A stretch of DNA of 64,000 nt from assembly GCF_964340395.1 (NCBI RefSeq), contig NC_135553.1:11231001-11295000 (forward strand). Reading direction: 5' to 3'. The position numbers and the translations under genes are program-made. The first letter of the stretch is position 1. Every line of letters begins with the position of its first letter. This stretch comes from Glandiceps talaboti. Lineage: Eukaryota > Hemichordata > Enteropneusta > Spengelidae. This document shows, in pieces, positions 13,973-28,338 of the stretch. The notes beneath the pieces were generated by a model. That model worked only from the letters and a program-made list of their open reading frames with translations, searched no databases and was not told where the DNA came from.

Positions 13973-15258
13973 ATGGCAACAGTTAATGCTTCTACCCCTG
14001 ACTCAGTCACAGGAGTGACACAAGTGAACTTAACTACACGTAGTACTCGGGTGGAAAATAGTCGTCTGATTGTAAGATGGCTGACAATGCTGTTTGCTGT
14101 CCTCTTCATTGGGGGATTGGTTCTCGTAAGTACAGGGATTCCCTATGACATCAGACGAATTGTTATAGGGTCGATAATACTCATAGTTGCACTTCTCCTC
14201 ATGGGTGCCATTAGTGTTCGTCAGCGGTATTGCCCCTCCAACGCCGAGGACGATAATAGTACATACCACCCGGGACGAGGTCAAAGTTCAGACAATGCTG
14301 TCGATAATGACCCCCCTCCAACATATCCGGGATATCTAGAAAGAAATGGTACAGATGATAACACGAATGGAACAGACCATCGTCTACAAAACAGGTAACA
14401 GTATACACGTTTTATTGTGGTACAATCACAATGACGTACAAGCCATACAGGTCTGACAAAGAAATTACAGCCTGGGGGGGGGGGGGGGGGGGGGCTATAT
14501 TATGTTCTGGAAGTTATACATGCGCAACAACAATGATTGACTCATTCACAATAACCAGGTAGACAACCTGTACGATTGCATTAACCTAGGTCATAGAATA
14601 TGAACCATATTATATAATAATAAGATTCCTTTTGGTATGATACAGTAAATACAACTGTCACTATGCAAACAGTAACAAGCAGAACGTGTTCCAAACAGTT
14701 AAAGTAAACAAATGAATTGGATTAGTAAGATTTTGCACAACATGTTTGAAGTACAAAGATATGCATAAAATACATTTTATCGTTTGATAAGAAGGGTTTT
14801 ATGGCCTCTTTACATATATGAATGTCTGGGAAGCTTTTTAATGTTTTTAATGAGTTATTGTGTAAACAGGTCATAAATCTATTCTTATCAACTGCTGGAA
14901 TGTAATGCACGTCTCCATATATGCCAACACAATTGTTATTAATCCAATTCATCTCTCTACTTTTCCTGTTTGTAACAAGTTCCATTTGTTGCTGCATGCT
15001 TGCATGTCGACAGTATTATCAATGTGATCTCCTTTTAATATCTCATGCAGCGATGGTACAGGAATCACGCCATCAACGCCCAATGTGGAAGAACAGGGTC
15101 TGACACCACCACCATCATATGAAGACGTAATTGCCAACAGAAGGGACTCGACAGACGCTCTGTCACCCCCTCAACCACAGTCACCATTTCCATGGCCACA
15201 ATTAGAAGAATCGGCGACAGTCACGTCTTCATCGATATCACATCCATCAGAGCAGTAG
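13973..15258 (+). CDS. Gene B: two-TM PPxY membrane protein, 209 aa, two exons
   Basis: Exon 1 is 13973-14394 and exon 2 is 15051-15258, phase 2 (donor GTAACA, acceptor ATGCAG). Unlike A, D, F, G and H it lacks the Arg-rich N-terminus and starts MATVNASTPDS with a Thr/Ser-rich segment. Hydrophobic segments lie at about 35-55 and 62-83, joined by a very short loop (TGIPYDIRR). The tail holds a first PPxY (DPPPTYPGY) at the end of exon 1 and a second in exon 2 (TPPPSYEDVIANRR), followed by a Pro/Ser-rich end. The SY-acidic-V-xx-RR arrangement matches gene D (PPPPSYDDVMARREE), so B and D share tail ancestry. Function unknown; WW-domain binding is inferred from the motifs. Confidence 0.85.
14474..14494. 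repeat. Poly-G tract in intron of gene B
   Basis: About 20 consecutive G, 80 bp after the exon 1 donor. Confidence 0.9.
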
Positions 15259-16740
15259 ATGTCAAAAATTTAACATTTTAAACTTTCCTGTGTCACAACA
15301 CTGTAAAGAGAAGATGTCTCATTTTTGTGCTCAAAGTTTGATAATACTGCTGATATATACAGAAAGAACAATGCATATTTTGTGTTTTTTGTAAACATAA
15401 GTGCATAATGTATTTTGTATTGTATTATATTATATAATAATGTATACAGAAATCTGTCTTTTTTAATGGCAAAACAAAACAACTGTGCATTACAAAGTGC
15501 TTTTATTGTTTGCCATGAAAAAATCCTTATATAAGACTACGGTTCGATTTTTACATGAATTATACAACTGTGGTATCTCATGTCCATTATTCTACATGGA
15601 CTCACCGAAGTGGAGACTCACATACCGAGCCTGAACGTGCACTTGAATTTGCTATATTTGGATAGTCGTGCCTGGTTACAATGATATGCCATTGTTTTTA
15701 ATATGTCAATTAAAACAAGTCACAAAAGCATTTATTGTAAGTCATGCAGTATATTAGTAACTATGACGATAAAAGGTGGTTACGAAGTCGAAGCAATTCT
15801 GGCCCTTCTCGGCATAGCTCTGGAAATATTTGGTGTGTATGCAGTGCACTCCGATCCTATACTAGACTGGGGTAATATTTCTAAGTATATAATACCACAG
15901 CAAACTATAGATGATAGAAACACAATGTATATCTTCCGTTCTCCCTATCGCGGCTCTGTGGGCGACATGGGGTCCGATTAAAGTACGTATATGAACGGGG
16001 TGTCGTCACGCATACACACTAATTCATCTCCTCTCCGTCCAAAATGGATTTGGAGTAACCCTTTAAAATGATAGTGGGTCATTTACTCTGTAGAAATTGT
16101 GAATTCAGAAATGATTTATTTAAAACTCTAAGGTTACCGCCCTTACGTAGCTTGTACGTTCCTGTGATCACCCTACCCCACTTATCTCGTATCAGTATGG
16201 TGAGGGGTTGCAAATTCACCCCTTCACTACATGTACATACTCCTCTTCCATCATCTTAAACTGTTTATATTAGTCATGGGTCAGTTCTCCCGGCGTTGGC
16301 AAGAATCGCCAAGAGTAGCACAGCTTGTGAGTACAAGATGAGTTGAGCTGGAATTCTGGCACGAACAATCCCATCCTTTAAGATATATTTTGCAGAAGAG
16401 GGCGATGTACTATGTGTAGACTGGTGTTTGATTCGATGGAATATACCCCTTGTATTATTATCCCTCCATTTTTCGTTCATTGTTTAAAGTGGCCATATGG
16501 ATGATGATTGGAGTATTTATTTTTGATTTTTAATTCATAAATTGCAGAACATTAATGGAGTGTGTAAAATCTTTGTTTTCTGCAATGTATTGAGTTACAA
16601 ACACACACTTAGTCTGTGTTGTTTCACATTGATTTAGCCATGATAAAATTGTTTTATAAATTAAAAATCCAAAATAAACATCCAATCCTCATCCATATGG
16701 CAACTTTAACAAATAAGGTACTCATGGTGGAATTGACAAT
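15259..16740. other. Intergenic DNA between genes B and C
   Basis: No certain gene. A 92-codon plus-strand frame at 15703-15981 has one hydrophobic stretch (AILALLGIALEIFGVYAV) but no second segment, PPxY or splice partner. It could be a decayed fragment or chance. Confidence 0.3.
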
Positions 16741-16749
16741 CAAGAATCA

Positions 16750-16931
16750 AGATGGCTGTGTTTAAAATATCTGGCAGGCTACCCCTTAACACTTTTAAAA
16801 CCATGTTCGGGTGTCAGACGTTCCCCAATCGTACCACGGCATTTGCATGGTTTCGCGAATACGATGATCACGTGACTGAAGGCAGCCATGTTACTATGCC
16901 ATGCGACCTCAGGGAGCGGAATCAAGTGAAG
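16750..16931 (+). promoter_or_regulatory. Probable 5' non-coding exon of gene C (start not determined)
   Basis: Ends AAGTGAAG followed by a GTATGT donor at 16932. Gene E has a clear relative at about 24960-25088 with the same end. Both contain TCACGTGACT, then a conserved TACTATGCCATG. The acceptor is after 17640, where the main exon (leader plus coding) begins. The exon looks non-coding because its reading frames are not kept between copies. Confidence 0.55.
16868..16876 (+). promoter_or_regulatory. TCACGTGAC E-box upstream of gene C
   Basis: A TCACGTGAC bHLH-type core, kept in the gene E copy at 25001-25009. A TCACGTGA core also lies upstream of gene D near 20515. Confidence 0.35.
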
Positions 16932-17935
16932 GTATGTGTTCGTCTAATAGCAACCTTTAATGAAAAAACCCGCTGATTTGCACCCGTGAAAGCCTGGTAT
17001 ATTACAATATGTGAACGTGAAATTCCTAGAAACGTTGTTGCTACTGTATCACGTTAGATTATAATGCAAGTACGCTTTGAACAGGTACATTATATACCTG
17101 TACAAGTCATGCATATGTATACGTATATCGGTATTGTAATCCGTTTGGAGGTCGAACAAGGTGACTTTCACCGTTTTTCAAAAACCTATCTTACAAAATA
17201 CAAGTGTACTATCTTTTTACAACAGATCATTACAATTAAAAAACATTCATTTTGATTACCATGTCACTATTATGACAACTCACTTTCAAGTTGCGTTTTA
17301 TAAATGTCAGATATGCAATTGACGACCGCATTTACTCGTGAATGCACAGATGAATACAATGTAAAACGGTGCAGCTAGGTGGTCATTGCTTTTGTATGGC
17401 AGACATGACTTTATAAGTATTGACAGATATAAACACTCGTTAGTCAGGTCACGGGTAGTGGTACGTACAAATAACTCCCAATGTATGTCAGGATGAAAAC
17501 CACGTAGGCTAAGCATGAATAGCTCAAGAGGATACATGCGACTGGTGTCAATATAAATTTACTTTAGAGCAATATATACATTATAATTTACAATCAAATA
17601 AATAAATACATTTGGGAATTTGTTTTCCGCTCTATTGCAGAAAAGTCCGGCGTTACGTCACCCAGAGTGGTTCTTTGACATCAGTGAAGAAGGGTATTCT
17701 CCTCATACGTCAGACCGTAGGCCTACTAATGTTCAGTGAAAGCGTACAGGCATTTGTTTTACAGTGAGATGTACGTTTTACCAAATAGTGTCTACAATAT
17801 ATAGCGTGAAATAGGGCACTTATCAAATGTTAAACCACAAGCTGTGGAGCGAATAGAAAAAGAATCTGAGTGGAAGTTTCTCATCATTCTAAGTTTCTTA
17901 AGCTTTCAGTGTGGACAACTATTAAATCAGGCACA

Positions 17936-19426
<1,491 letters not shown>

Positions 19427-20095
19427 CAATATCATCTTGCGTTTTGATAAAGAAATATCAGTCACAAGCTTAAACCGGAAATATCTGCAACTGGGGCATT
19501 TTTCCCCCATACAATAACCAAAGATATATTAACTAAAAATTGGTCAAATCATATTCACTGAAAACTGTTTAATCAGTGGTCAATATTATTCATAAATCTA
19601 GTCAGAAATAGGTTGAAATCGTGACGGCCAATGAAGACGCTGATAATTTGGGTGCGGACCCAAAAATTAATTTGACTTCATTTATCGTGTATACAGGTAC
19701 AAAAATACGTTTACTTACGGTTATGTACATTTTGGTGATATTTTCATAATCGTATTTTAATATTCCGATTGACTTGGAAACGACGGAAGGAATCTTTGGA
19801 CCCTAGATAGAGTTCCTAAATTTCAGCAAACTTAGACGATAATTTTCGCTCAGATCGGGTGACGTGGGGTCGCGGCCATAAGTTGATGATATTGTGTGTG
19901 TTTTTCCAATCCTGCACTGAGAAGCTGTATTTTTTATTGTTTTATCAAATTGACAAAGTGTATGGGTTGTTGGTTCATAAGAAACATAGTACGACCGTCC
20001 AAATAAAAAAACAACAACAAATTTTTACTATATTTTTCTAGTGACCTTAAAAAGTGAAACAACTACATTATAACCCAAATTCGGATTTGCAACTC

Positions 20096-20101
20096 AATAA
20101 A
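20096..20101 (+). terminator. Likely polyadenylation signal of gene C
   Basis: AATAAA in the context TTGCAACTC-AATAAA, like TTGCAACTCTG-AATAAA after gene E. Confidence 0.5.
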
Positions 20102-20281
20102 TTTCACACAAAAAACTATGTTAAAATATTGTCCTTGGTTTATTTTTTGACATCACATGCATTGACCACATAGTTGGGAGCTTGATCGTTATGAATATTC
20201 AGTAATTGTTGTCGGTTTTATTCCAAATCTGAGTTTATTAACATCGCATATACGATAATACCAGGTCGGAATGTGTTGTTA

Positions 20282-20332
20282 GTAATAGCTTGGAGTAATT
20301 ATACTGTCAGTATAATCAATCCAAGGTAATAG
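20282..20332. mobile_element. 37-bp palindromic insert, CTTGGAG family, with exact 7-bp duplication
   Basis: The core 20289-20325 begins CTTGGAGTAATTATACTG, then TC, then a near-inverted copy ending CAATCCAAG. It is flanked on both sides by GTAATAG (20282-20288 and 20326-20332). A second copy with a different duplication lies at 50282-50317. Confidence 0.75.
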
Positions 20333-21176
20333 TATATAACAGATCTAACTAATGTAATGTATGCGACAACGTAGCTATCGTTATGGTAAAGACTTTGTGA
20401 CGTATCTGCCAAATCATGCTAGGCCATCTCCGTTTCCACTGTATGCTCCGTCGTAATAGTATTACATAAGTTCGAGATAGCCCATTACATTGTTACGTAA
20501 TATATACAGCATAGTCACGTGAACATGACGTTATTGTATCGCTTCAATGCACTCAATGATGATAGACCACACATTCATTGACGTTTGATGAGTCAAAAAC
20601 TGCTAAATGTATTACGTTATAGTAGCCTTTCAATGATTAACATTGGCAGTGACGTTTCACGTTTCTCACACAAACACACCCAAACTACAAGTGGGGTTGG
20701 TCATCACACGTCAATATACCGTATACGTTGTATCTAAACTGGGTGAGTACAATCACATTTAGCTAAATGTGGGATTACGCCTATTTACAATGAGTGTGTA
20801 GAGTGGTGGTCCTTTCAGTAAGTTCGAATTCTGTATTACTTAGTAGAACCCTAGCAGACGTGTGTTTCAAACAAATCACTCGATGTGGAACAAGAATGAT
20901 CACCCCGTGTGCTTGCTTGGTAACTTGATTCGTTGACGCTATGGTGAATATATAGGTCACGTCCGTTAATTCAAACCACAGTACACATGTTACAAGTAAA
21001 ACGGTGTATTGTAAAATACGAGGGAGGGTCCTTGGGTTGACCAGACCACACACGAAAAGTGGTTGTTTACATTGTCTTGTGTTTTCTTCAATGATATACA
21101 TAGGTAATAGTACGCCAACCAAACAATTCAACTGAGCTGGTGTGCAGTATGTGTACTTCAACGCAGAACACTGTGC

Positions 21177-21209
21177 TTTGAATCTCAGACCACTTTACTT
21201 AGTTTGAAT
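21177..21209. mobile_element. 19-bp insert, CTCAGACC family, with exact 7-bp duplication
   Basis: The core CTCAGACCACTTTACTTAG (21184-21202) is flanked by TTTGAAT on both sides (21177-21183 and 21203-21209). The right end keeps only CTTAG of the expected CTGAG, so the insert is asymmetric. It lies 34 bp before the gene D start codon, in its presumed 5' UTR. Confidence 0.55.
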
Positions 21210-21236
21210 CAAGAACTACAGTAACGCCCAGCGATA

Positions 21237-24008
21237 ATGGGTAAAGGCGAAGGAAGTGGTACTAGAGGGCGACGAGGCGGAGCCCGTCGACGAGCAAGAG
21301 CGAGACGGCGTCACCACCATCACCAACAACGCCGCCGTCGCCGCCAGCGCCATGGACACAGAGGAAGACGTGCCGTTGCAACTGGAGTTTTGTTTACCAG
21401 TTCAAGCACAGGTGTATCGTCAAGTACGGGAGGGAGTACAAGAACCCCCTGTACCTCTCCCATTGTAATGAGAGTCCTGTCATTTGCAATGATTATGGCT
21501 GGAGCAACTTGCCTAGGAATTGGGATGCCAGCAGATGAGGCACTAATAACTGCGGGAGCTGTACTCCTATCACTTGGCGGTGTGATTTTAATCGGCTCGT
21601 GTATTTACACACGATATTGCATGAAGACCGATAGTCTAGAAAATGTTGACCCTGAATCGGGCCAAGGTTCAACCGACCCCACACCAGGTTCACCGCAAGA
21701 AGGTGGAAATATTTATACCATAAATGTTGACGCTGCTGGACCGTCTGGCCATACAGGTTATCGTATCAATTTACAAAGTAACATTAATGCAGATGGAACA
21801 ACCAGCTATACATACTATGACACAAATGCTGCACAGTACAGCAATGTACACACTAGCTACATGTACTCAAGTGAAGACCAAGGACACAGGTAAGGAACGA
21901 ATAAAATATACAGGGTGGGGGGGGGGGTGTTAGGAGAAAATATTTAGTCAAAACTAATTTCGCAGTGTCCCCTCTCTCAAAAATGTCATGGCCCCTTAAA
22001 ATGAACCTGTGAACGATACGCACAGGTACCGCCCACATTACTTTTGTTACAATTACATGTAATAATTTCACCGCATCGTAACGCATTCATTACCATTTTA
22101 ATACCAACGTCTAAAACAAAAGATATAACCTTTTCAACAGGGAACAGTGCTATTGCATAACATGTTATTTGATATATAAATTAATATTATAGTGGTTGGC
22201 TAGTTTACCTCTGAAAGTAGAGTACAATTACTACACTGTATGACAGACATTCAACCATACTATCGATTGCGTTGACCCTCCCCCAGATGAATATATAATG
22301 AAAGTTGCACAAGACAAGAAATCACAAACACTGAGACACTTGTAGGAACTCTACGATCATGTTAATCTCATTGCAAACCATTCAAATAAACTATGTATGA
22401 AAACGTTCTGTAACTTTGTGATCGGAAATGTTGCTTGGTAAAGGAAATATTGTGCGTGCGTGTGTGTGTGTGCGTGCGTGTGTGTGTGTGCGTGCGTGCG
22501 TACGCATGCATGCATGTATGTATGTATGTATGTACATGTATGTATGTATGTATGTATGTATGTATGTATGTATGTATGTATGTACTATGTATGTATTTAT
22601 TTGTGTTTACTGTTCAAAGATGGAGGCAGGGGAGACCGGCACCAGTCACCGGGGATATGTTATTGTCTCATAGTCTTGAATTTGTTACTCATTTCAAATT
22701 TTGTGAAGGAAAATATGACCAACTTTTTTATTTTCCCCTCTTACTAGTAGTCTCTCAGGGCTTAGTGTTCATCCATCTGACCGTTTGCAATCACTCTATT
22801 CAGGTTGCTATTTCACAAAAATGAAAACAATTGTGTTTTAAAAAAATCATATCAAGAGTGGAAAAAAACCCATAAACTTCATCGTCGCAAACCACGGCAT
22901 GTTTTACGGCAACGTTCTTAACGAGCCTCCTAGAAATAATAACTCTGGTTTGCGAGAATGGGAGACTTGAGCAAGTCTAGAGACAGAGTTGAAATTCACC
23001 GTGACTAAAGGTATCTCTGTCCGTCCAGAGATAATTGTATTATGTAACTCCCCAGGGAATCTTTAATTACACACTTTGTCTACGCTGAAATGCCCACCTC
23101 AATTAATTTTACTAGTAAAAGTGATTGACTTGCCATTCTCTGTGTTCAGAGGCATCACACGATACACGAATGTGATGTAATGGAAAACACAGTTCAATCA
23201 TTTAGAATACATACCACCTGGATGCCAACGTGGTCTCTAAACCACGTCAGGTCAAAGTCCCTCTGTCAGTACAAAATAGTTGAAACAGTGTATAAGTCAG
23301 CTGGTATAAGTAGCATCCTGAGTTGGCAAATATACCATATTTTGGACATTACGTAACTGCCGCAATAAACACTAACTTTTTTTAATGAGGGACTGTGTTA
23401 TTGGTTAGAATTTTGTGATTAGCAAAGATATGGTGTTTATGACTGTGCTGGTGGATGTGGATGAATTTCAAATTGCATCTAATGCTCTTCAGGACCTCTA
23501 GAGTAATGACTTGGACTAAATGTGAGTGGAGGTGTAAATCGTAACAATACCGCATAGGTACTAGACACTATAGTGTACATGTCATGATGTTATTTTTTGT
23601 TAGGCGTGTGTCAAACTTGATATGTCTAGTTGATGAGTTATGCAATTGGAAAATTTATTATTTCCCATTGTTTTCCTATCTAGCATTCCTATGCAGAATA
23701 CGACAGGCTTTTTTCCTTCGGCACCATACATGGATGTGAACCACCCAGGAGCAGACAATAGCCCTCCGTATCCACAACCAGGCGAAGTTCCCCATTCGTA
23801 TCCACCCGCATTCTGCAGCACAACAACAGCTGGCGCAGAAGAACCCAATTTGCCACCGCCACCATCTTACGATGATGTGATGGCAAGAAGAGAGGAACAA
23901 ATCATGACACCTTCTCCAAACTCCCAGCAAAATATGTCGCTCTCAGGTTCTTCAGATGACGTATCATCAACATTGTCATCAGGACAGTCCGATGATCATG
24001 GCTTTTGA
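21237..24008 (+). CDS. Gene D: two-TM PPxY membrane protein, 325 aa, two exons
   Basis: Exon 1 is 21237-21889 and exon 2 is 23684-24008, phase 2 (donor GTAAGG, acceptor ATCTAG). It starts MGKGEGSGTRGRRGG with an Arg/His-rich region to about residue 45 (including HHHHQQ), then a Ser/Thr spacer. Hydrophobic segments lie at about 78-97 and 102-124. The tail is Asn/Gln/Tyr-rich, includes DPESGQGS shared with gene F, and ends in a long exon 2 with PPYPQPG, SYPPAF and the PPxY segment LPPPPSYDDVMARREE, then a Ser-rich end. Exon 1 is closest to gene F, but exon 2 is much longer than F's and resembles gene B's. Function unknown. Confidence 0.88.
22453..22596. repeat. (GTGC/GT)n to (GTAT)n microsatellite in intron of gene D
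   Basis: GTGTGTGC units grade through GCAT into GTAT, about 560 bp after the exon 1 donor. Confidence 0.95.
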
Positions 24009-24433
24009 TTTCGGAAAATAATTTAGTGGTACATATTTAAGAGCAGAAACAAGTTCTGTGTCATGTCTGAAATCTGTCTTGACTCAGATAAGCTTAATAC
24101 ATAGGGCAGCTACAGGTCTTAAGACTTGATGCTTGTGATATTTTTATGTTGTGTACCAACGTCCATGTTTTCACCGGAAATGAAGCACAGACGGAAGTAA
24201 GCAGCGCCACCTTTGTGTGCGTGGTATGGCCATGGAGGGTTATGACAATACCCGGCTCTGTGATATGGTCAATTATGGATATACACAGCATGGAGTTTGT
24301 CACGTGTATTTTGGCCAAACGACTCAGCCTTTCTAGAAAGAGTTGTATGACAGAAAAGGATTTACACGTGTTCTTATAGTACAGTAATGTGTATGGTTAG
24401 GATTTTTTTGTATGATTATTATATATATATATA

Positions 24434-24500
24434 GTGTCTGATGATCGCAATATGCGTGAAACTCCGAGTTACACCCAAGAAAGAGTTCCAGTACTACCAA

Positions 24501-24507
<7 letters not shown>
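24434..24507. repeat. Dispersed repeat, copy 1
   Basis: About 74 bp beginning GTCTGATGATCGCA and ending TACCAAAACTA, closely matching 62088-62158. Both copies are bordered by (TA)n. The layout resembles a retroelement 3' end beside a microsatellite, which is inference. Confidence 0.6.

Positions 24508-24580
<73 letters not shown>
24506..24580. repeat. (TA)n microsatellite
   Basis: About 37 TA units directly after the dispersed repeat. Confidence 0.95.
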
Positions 24581-24583
<3 letters not shown>

Positions 24584-24959
24584 CAAAATCGTTTAACAAC
24601 TTCATATACAACTGAACCTTATTTGAGATTTTGACTTTGATTTTCCTCTAATGTTATATGTACTGTTTTATGTTATTTCAGTAAATTTTAAATATGAATT
24701 TACATAATTTACTGGTCATCAATAATATTCATTAATTCTTTTCATTTTATTAGACGTCTTGAGAGAGAACGGTGAGAACGGTGCAATATCCGATAGGTTC
24801 GCACGGACAATACTTAAAACGTTTTGTATGCTTATATAGAGCGAGCCAATTTTGCCAAGTGATAAATAATCGTTAGATACACACTTAATATAGCTGATGT
24901 TATATATTCTGTGTTTTTGCAATTAACATAATTAATACTAGTATTCAGATATAGTTGGC

Positions 24960-25088
24960 CGAGTTCGTAACTGAGTAATGATTTCACGTGTATTCATCAA
25001 TCACGTGACTGGGGGCAGTAATGTTTACTATGCCATGTTGACCCACTTCGAGTCTCCATATTACGAAAGGACGCGGAACCAAGTGAAG
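24960..25088 (+). promoter_or_regulatory. Probable 5' non-coding exon of gene E (start not determined)
   Basis: Homologous to the gene C exon at 16750-16931: TCACGTGACT, GTTTACTATGCCATG and a final AAGTGAAG before a GTATGT donor at 25089. The intron also keeps homology to C's intron (for example the TATTGACAGATATAGACACTCG stretch near 25565). The acceptor is after 26877. Confidence 0.55.
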
Positions 25089-25522
25089 GTATGTATTTGT
25101 CTAATATCTGCCTTTAAAAATACGTATGTTCGCTCACTAAATGATTTTTCTAAATAGTAAATATTATAATTTATAGTGCGGAAATGTCAACGTCCTAGTG
25201 AACATAGAAGTGACTACCTCAGTGTTGGTTCACGTGAGAATAAAATGCAAGTACGCCAGATATGTGTTCATATGCATATTGTATTTCATTTGGAGGTCAC
25301 CCTAATACAATTTCGACACCAGTAGCGTTGTTAGTCATGTTTCAAAACTCGTGTACAGAATACGAGTGTGCTATTATTACCATAGGATTTTAGTGACATT
25401 GTGTCCCTTGTGACAGTACTAGATCACTTTGCATTTTCTGAATGTTAGGTTTTGACGACCATATTCACTCAACGTACTAAGAAAAAGTGCTATAAATGAA
25501 ATGGTGTGTCAAGGCCTTGTGT

Positions 25523-25557
25523 GGCAGACCATAGACCCCCACTGTCTATGGGCAGAC
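25523..25557. mobile_element. 21-bp palindromic insert, CATAGAC family, with exact 7-bp duplication
   Basis: The core 25530-25550 begins CATAGAC and ends GTCTATG (perfect inverted ends, 7-bp centre). It is flanked by GGCAGAC on both sides. The homologous gene C intron around 17395 has a single GGCAGAC and no core, as expected for an empty site. Confidence 0.7.
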
Positions 25558-25862
25558 AGTTCATATTGACAGATATAGACACTCGGTAGTCAGAACACGG
25601 CTAGTGGTACGAATATATGGCTCCAAATGTCGCCATGGAAACCTGCAGCATTAATCAATGTCGATTTTCCTGAGAACATTTTCAATATCACTGAAAAAAG
25701 GAAAACAAATCAGAAAAGGCTTCCATTTTGAAATGCATATTCTTAGCATAGGCCATATACAATTGCCATGCACACCCATGCCCAAGTACATGATAGCGAG
25801 ACTCAGTATACTAGTTTATCCGATCCATGGAGGCTGAAATCTTTCGACCTCAGTGACAAAAA

Positions 25863-26731
25863 TGTATGTATGTATGTATGTATGTATGTATGTATGTATG
25901 TATGTATGTATGTATGTATGTATGTATGTATGTATGTATGTATGTATGTATGTATGCATGCATGCATGCAAGCATATATGCATGCATGTATGTATGTATG
26001 TATGTATGTATGTATGTATGTATGTATGTATGTATGTATGTATGTATGTATGTATGTATGCATGCATGCATGCAAGCATATATGCATGCATGTATGTATG
26101 TATGTATGTATGTATGTATGTATGTATGTATGTATGTATGTATGTATGTATGTATGTATGTATGTATGTATGTATGCATGCATGCATGCATGCATGCATG
26201 CATGCATGTATGTATGTATGTATGTATGTATGTATGTATGTATGTATGTATGTATGTATGTATGTATGTATGTATGTATGTATGTATGTATGTATGCATG
26301 CATGCATATAAGCATGTATGTATGTATGTATGCATGCATGCATATAAGCATGTATGTATGTATGTATGTATGTATGTATGTATGTATGTATCTATGTATG
26401 TATGTATGTATGTATCTATGTATGTATGTATGTATGTATGTATGTATGTATGTATGTATGTATGTATGTACCGGTATGTATGTATGTATGTATGTATGTA
26501 TGTATGTATGTATGTATGTATGTATGTATGTATGTATGTATGTATGTATGTATGTATGTATGTATGTATGTATGTATGTATGTATGTATGTATGTATGTA
26601 TGTATGTATGTATGTATGTATGTATGTATGTATGTATGTATGTATGTATGTATGTATGTATGTATGTATGTATGTATGTATGTATGTATGTATGTATGTA
26701 TGTATGTATGTATGTATGTATGTATGTATGT
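25863..26731. repeat. Large (GTAT)n satellite with GCAT blocks in leader intron of gene E
   Basis: About 870 bp of GTAT units broken by GCAT blocks, including two near-identical GCATGCATGCAAGCATATAT segments about 104 bp apart and two GCATATAAGCAT segments. The gene C intron has no such tract, so it arose after the C/E duplication. The 305-332-codon ORFs here are repeat artefacts. Confidence 0.97.
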
Positions 26732-27256
26732 GTCAAAATTTTATGCACATTTATTTGGAACTATAACATTATTATGTTGTTGAAGTCGAACTTTGCAATT
26801 ATTATTACTTTGTACTTGGCGTTATAGCAAAAGTATTCTGAATACGAAGTTCAGGTATTGGTTCTCTTATATTGCAGATTAAAGTTTGTTACGTTACCCA
26901 TTTACATTGTATTTGGCAAGTATATGAACGTGGTTCTGGGATGTCGGATGCAAATTGGCACACTCGTACATCATAAACGGCACCGGATCATACATGAAAC
27001 GGTCTAAACTGATGAAACAAGTTTGGCGAGCTACCCCCACAGACCATACTGTACATACGCATTCAGACATTGGTTTTGCAATGAGATGTACGATGTGATA
27101 GTGTATTACATGATAGTTTCGTGACGAGTGCGGATAAAAACAGAATACCACCAAAACGGAAACTATGAATTGTGGCGTGAATCGGAAAAGGAGGTGAAAT
27201 TGCTCGGCATCCATTCAAGTTTGTAAGCTTTCTGTTGACAACTATAATCGGGCACA

Positions 27257-28338
27257 ATGGCAACATCGTGTAGTCAATACTGCACTAGATATCGCATCCA
27301 CCGTATTGTATTAGGTACAAAATTATATTGGAATAGCATATTCGCAAATACTAGACAGCAACGTCACTCGTCAGGAACAGGTACCGAACAGAACGAAGCC
27401 GACAACACAAACGCCGACACCATGGATGATAACACAATGACATTGATCGGTAAAGGCGTTTTCTATACTATAATTGCTGTGGTGTGCTTGATACCAGGAC
27501 TAATATTGACGTTCTACGGTGAATACGGCGATGCAAACTTAATAATACAGCTTGTAGGTGGTGTACTAGGGGGTATTGGTAGTATATGTCTTGTAATTAG
27601 CTGTGTAAAGTGTATGTCCCTCAACAGAGTCATTTCGTCGGAAGAGTATCGAATTCGACAGCAAGCCAACAGACCCCATGAAACTGCGCCCCCAAACAAT
27701 GAAGAGGAAGAGAATGTACTTCAACAAGAAACTAATATCTTTATTTCTAATGAGTCAAATATTCCCACATCAGGTGTTCCATCCTATCATGACGTGTAAG
27801 TAAACATTGTGCGTATAAACTATAATTTAATAGTGGCAGAATTAGTCGTGTACATGGCCCATGCAGTATCCTAAATTTCTTAGTATACAATAGAGATTCA
27901 GTAAACACACAGAAACAAATGTACAAAAACACACACGTTCACACATATATGTATTGTGCGATTATATTGATGTATTCATGTATGCATATTCCCAATGTAC
28001 GTATTGTATGTAGCCACTCTCTCCACCCCTTCCTCTCCCTCTCTACCTCCCTCCCTCCCCCCTCTCTCGTACATGTCTGTGAAATAGCTATAGTAACAGG
28101 TACTAACGCTATTATAAGTTCATTGTTAAAACCTACTGTATAATATGTAGTTATTGAACGTTTTGTTAATGCGATTACTGTGAACAACCTTCTTCATTTT
28201 CTTCTCTCTATATACAGCGTACGACCTGATGACGTCACTGCAAGTTACGATGTGGAAAGTGATGTCAACCCACCCCCTCCCTCGTACGATGATGTCATAT
28301 TTACAAGAGCTGGCAATAACAGTACCACTGGGGTTTAG
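27257..28338 (+). CDS. Gene E: two-TM PPxY membrane protein, 219 aa, near-duplicate of gene C
   Basis: Coding exon 1 is 27257-27795 (full exon probably from 26878) and exon 2 is 28218-28338, phase 2 (donor GTAAGT, acceptor TACAG). It starts MATSCSQYCTRYRIHRIV. Hydrophobic segments lie at about 66-88 and 95-119 and are almost identical to gene C. The tail has VPSYHDV at the exon 1 end, then TASYDVESD and PPPSYDDVIF. Differences from C concentrate in the last third of exon 1, where E lacks a few residues (NIPTSGVPS against THDPTSDAPS), and in the last ten residues. The intron is shorter (422 bp) and lacks C's (TA)n. Role unknown; NEDD4-type ligase adaptor inferred. Confidence 0.88.

Larger units (their letters stand above)
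19427..21236. other. 3' UTR of gene C and upstream region of gene D
   Basis: The first 250 bp resemble blocks in the first introns of genes G and H (see findings). An AATAAA at 20096-20101 matches the gene E position and probably ends the C transcript. Two short inserts with exact 7-bp duplications lie at 20289-20325 and 21184-21202. No coding exon is seen; the minus-strand frame at 20781-21161 has no support. Confidence 0.5.
24009..24959. other. Intergenic DNA between genes D and E
   Basis: Contains a dispersed repeat (24434-24507) next to a (TA)n tract (24506-24580). No coding exon seen. Confidence 0.45.

Noticed and set aside
25768-26827. Very long ORFs (157-332 codons) of repeating MYVC or YIHT
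   Set aside because: They are translations of the GTAT microsatellite, open in all frames because the repeat has no stop codon. Not genes.
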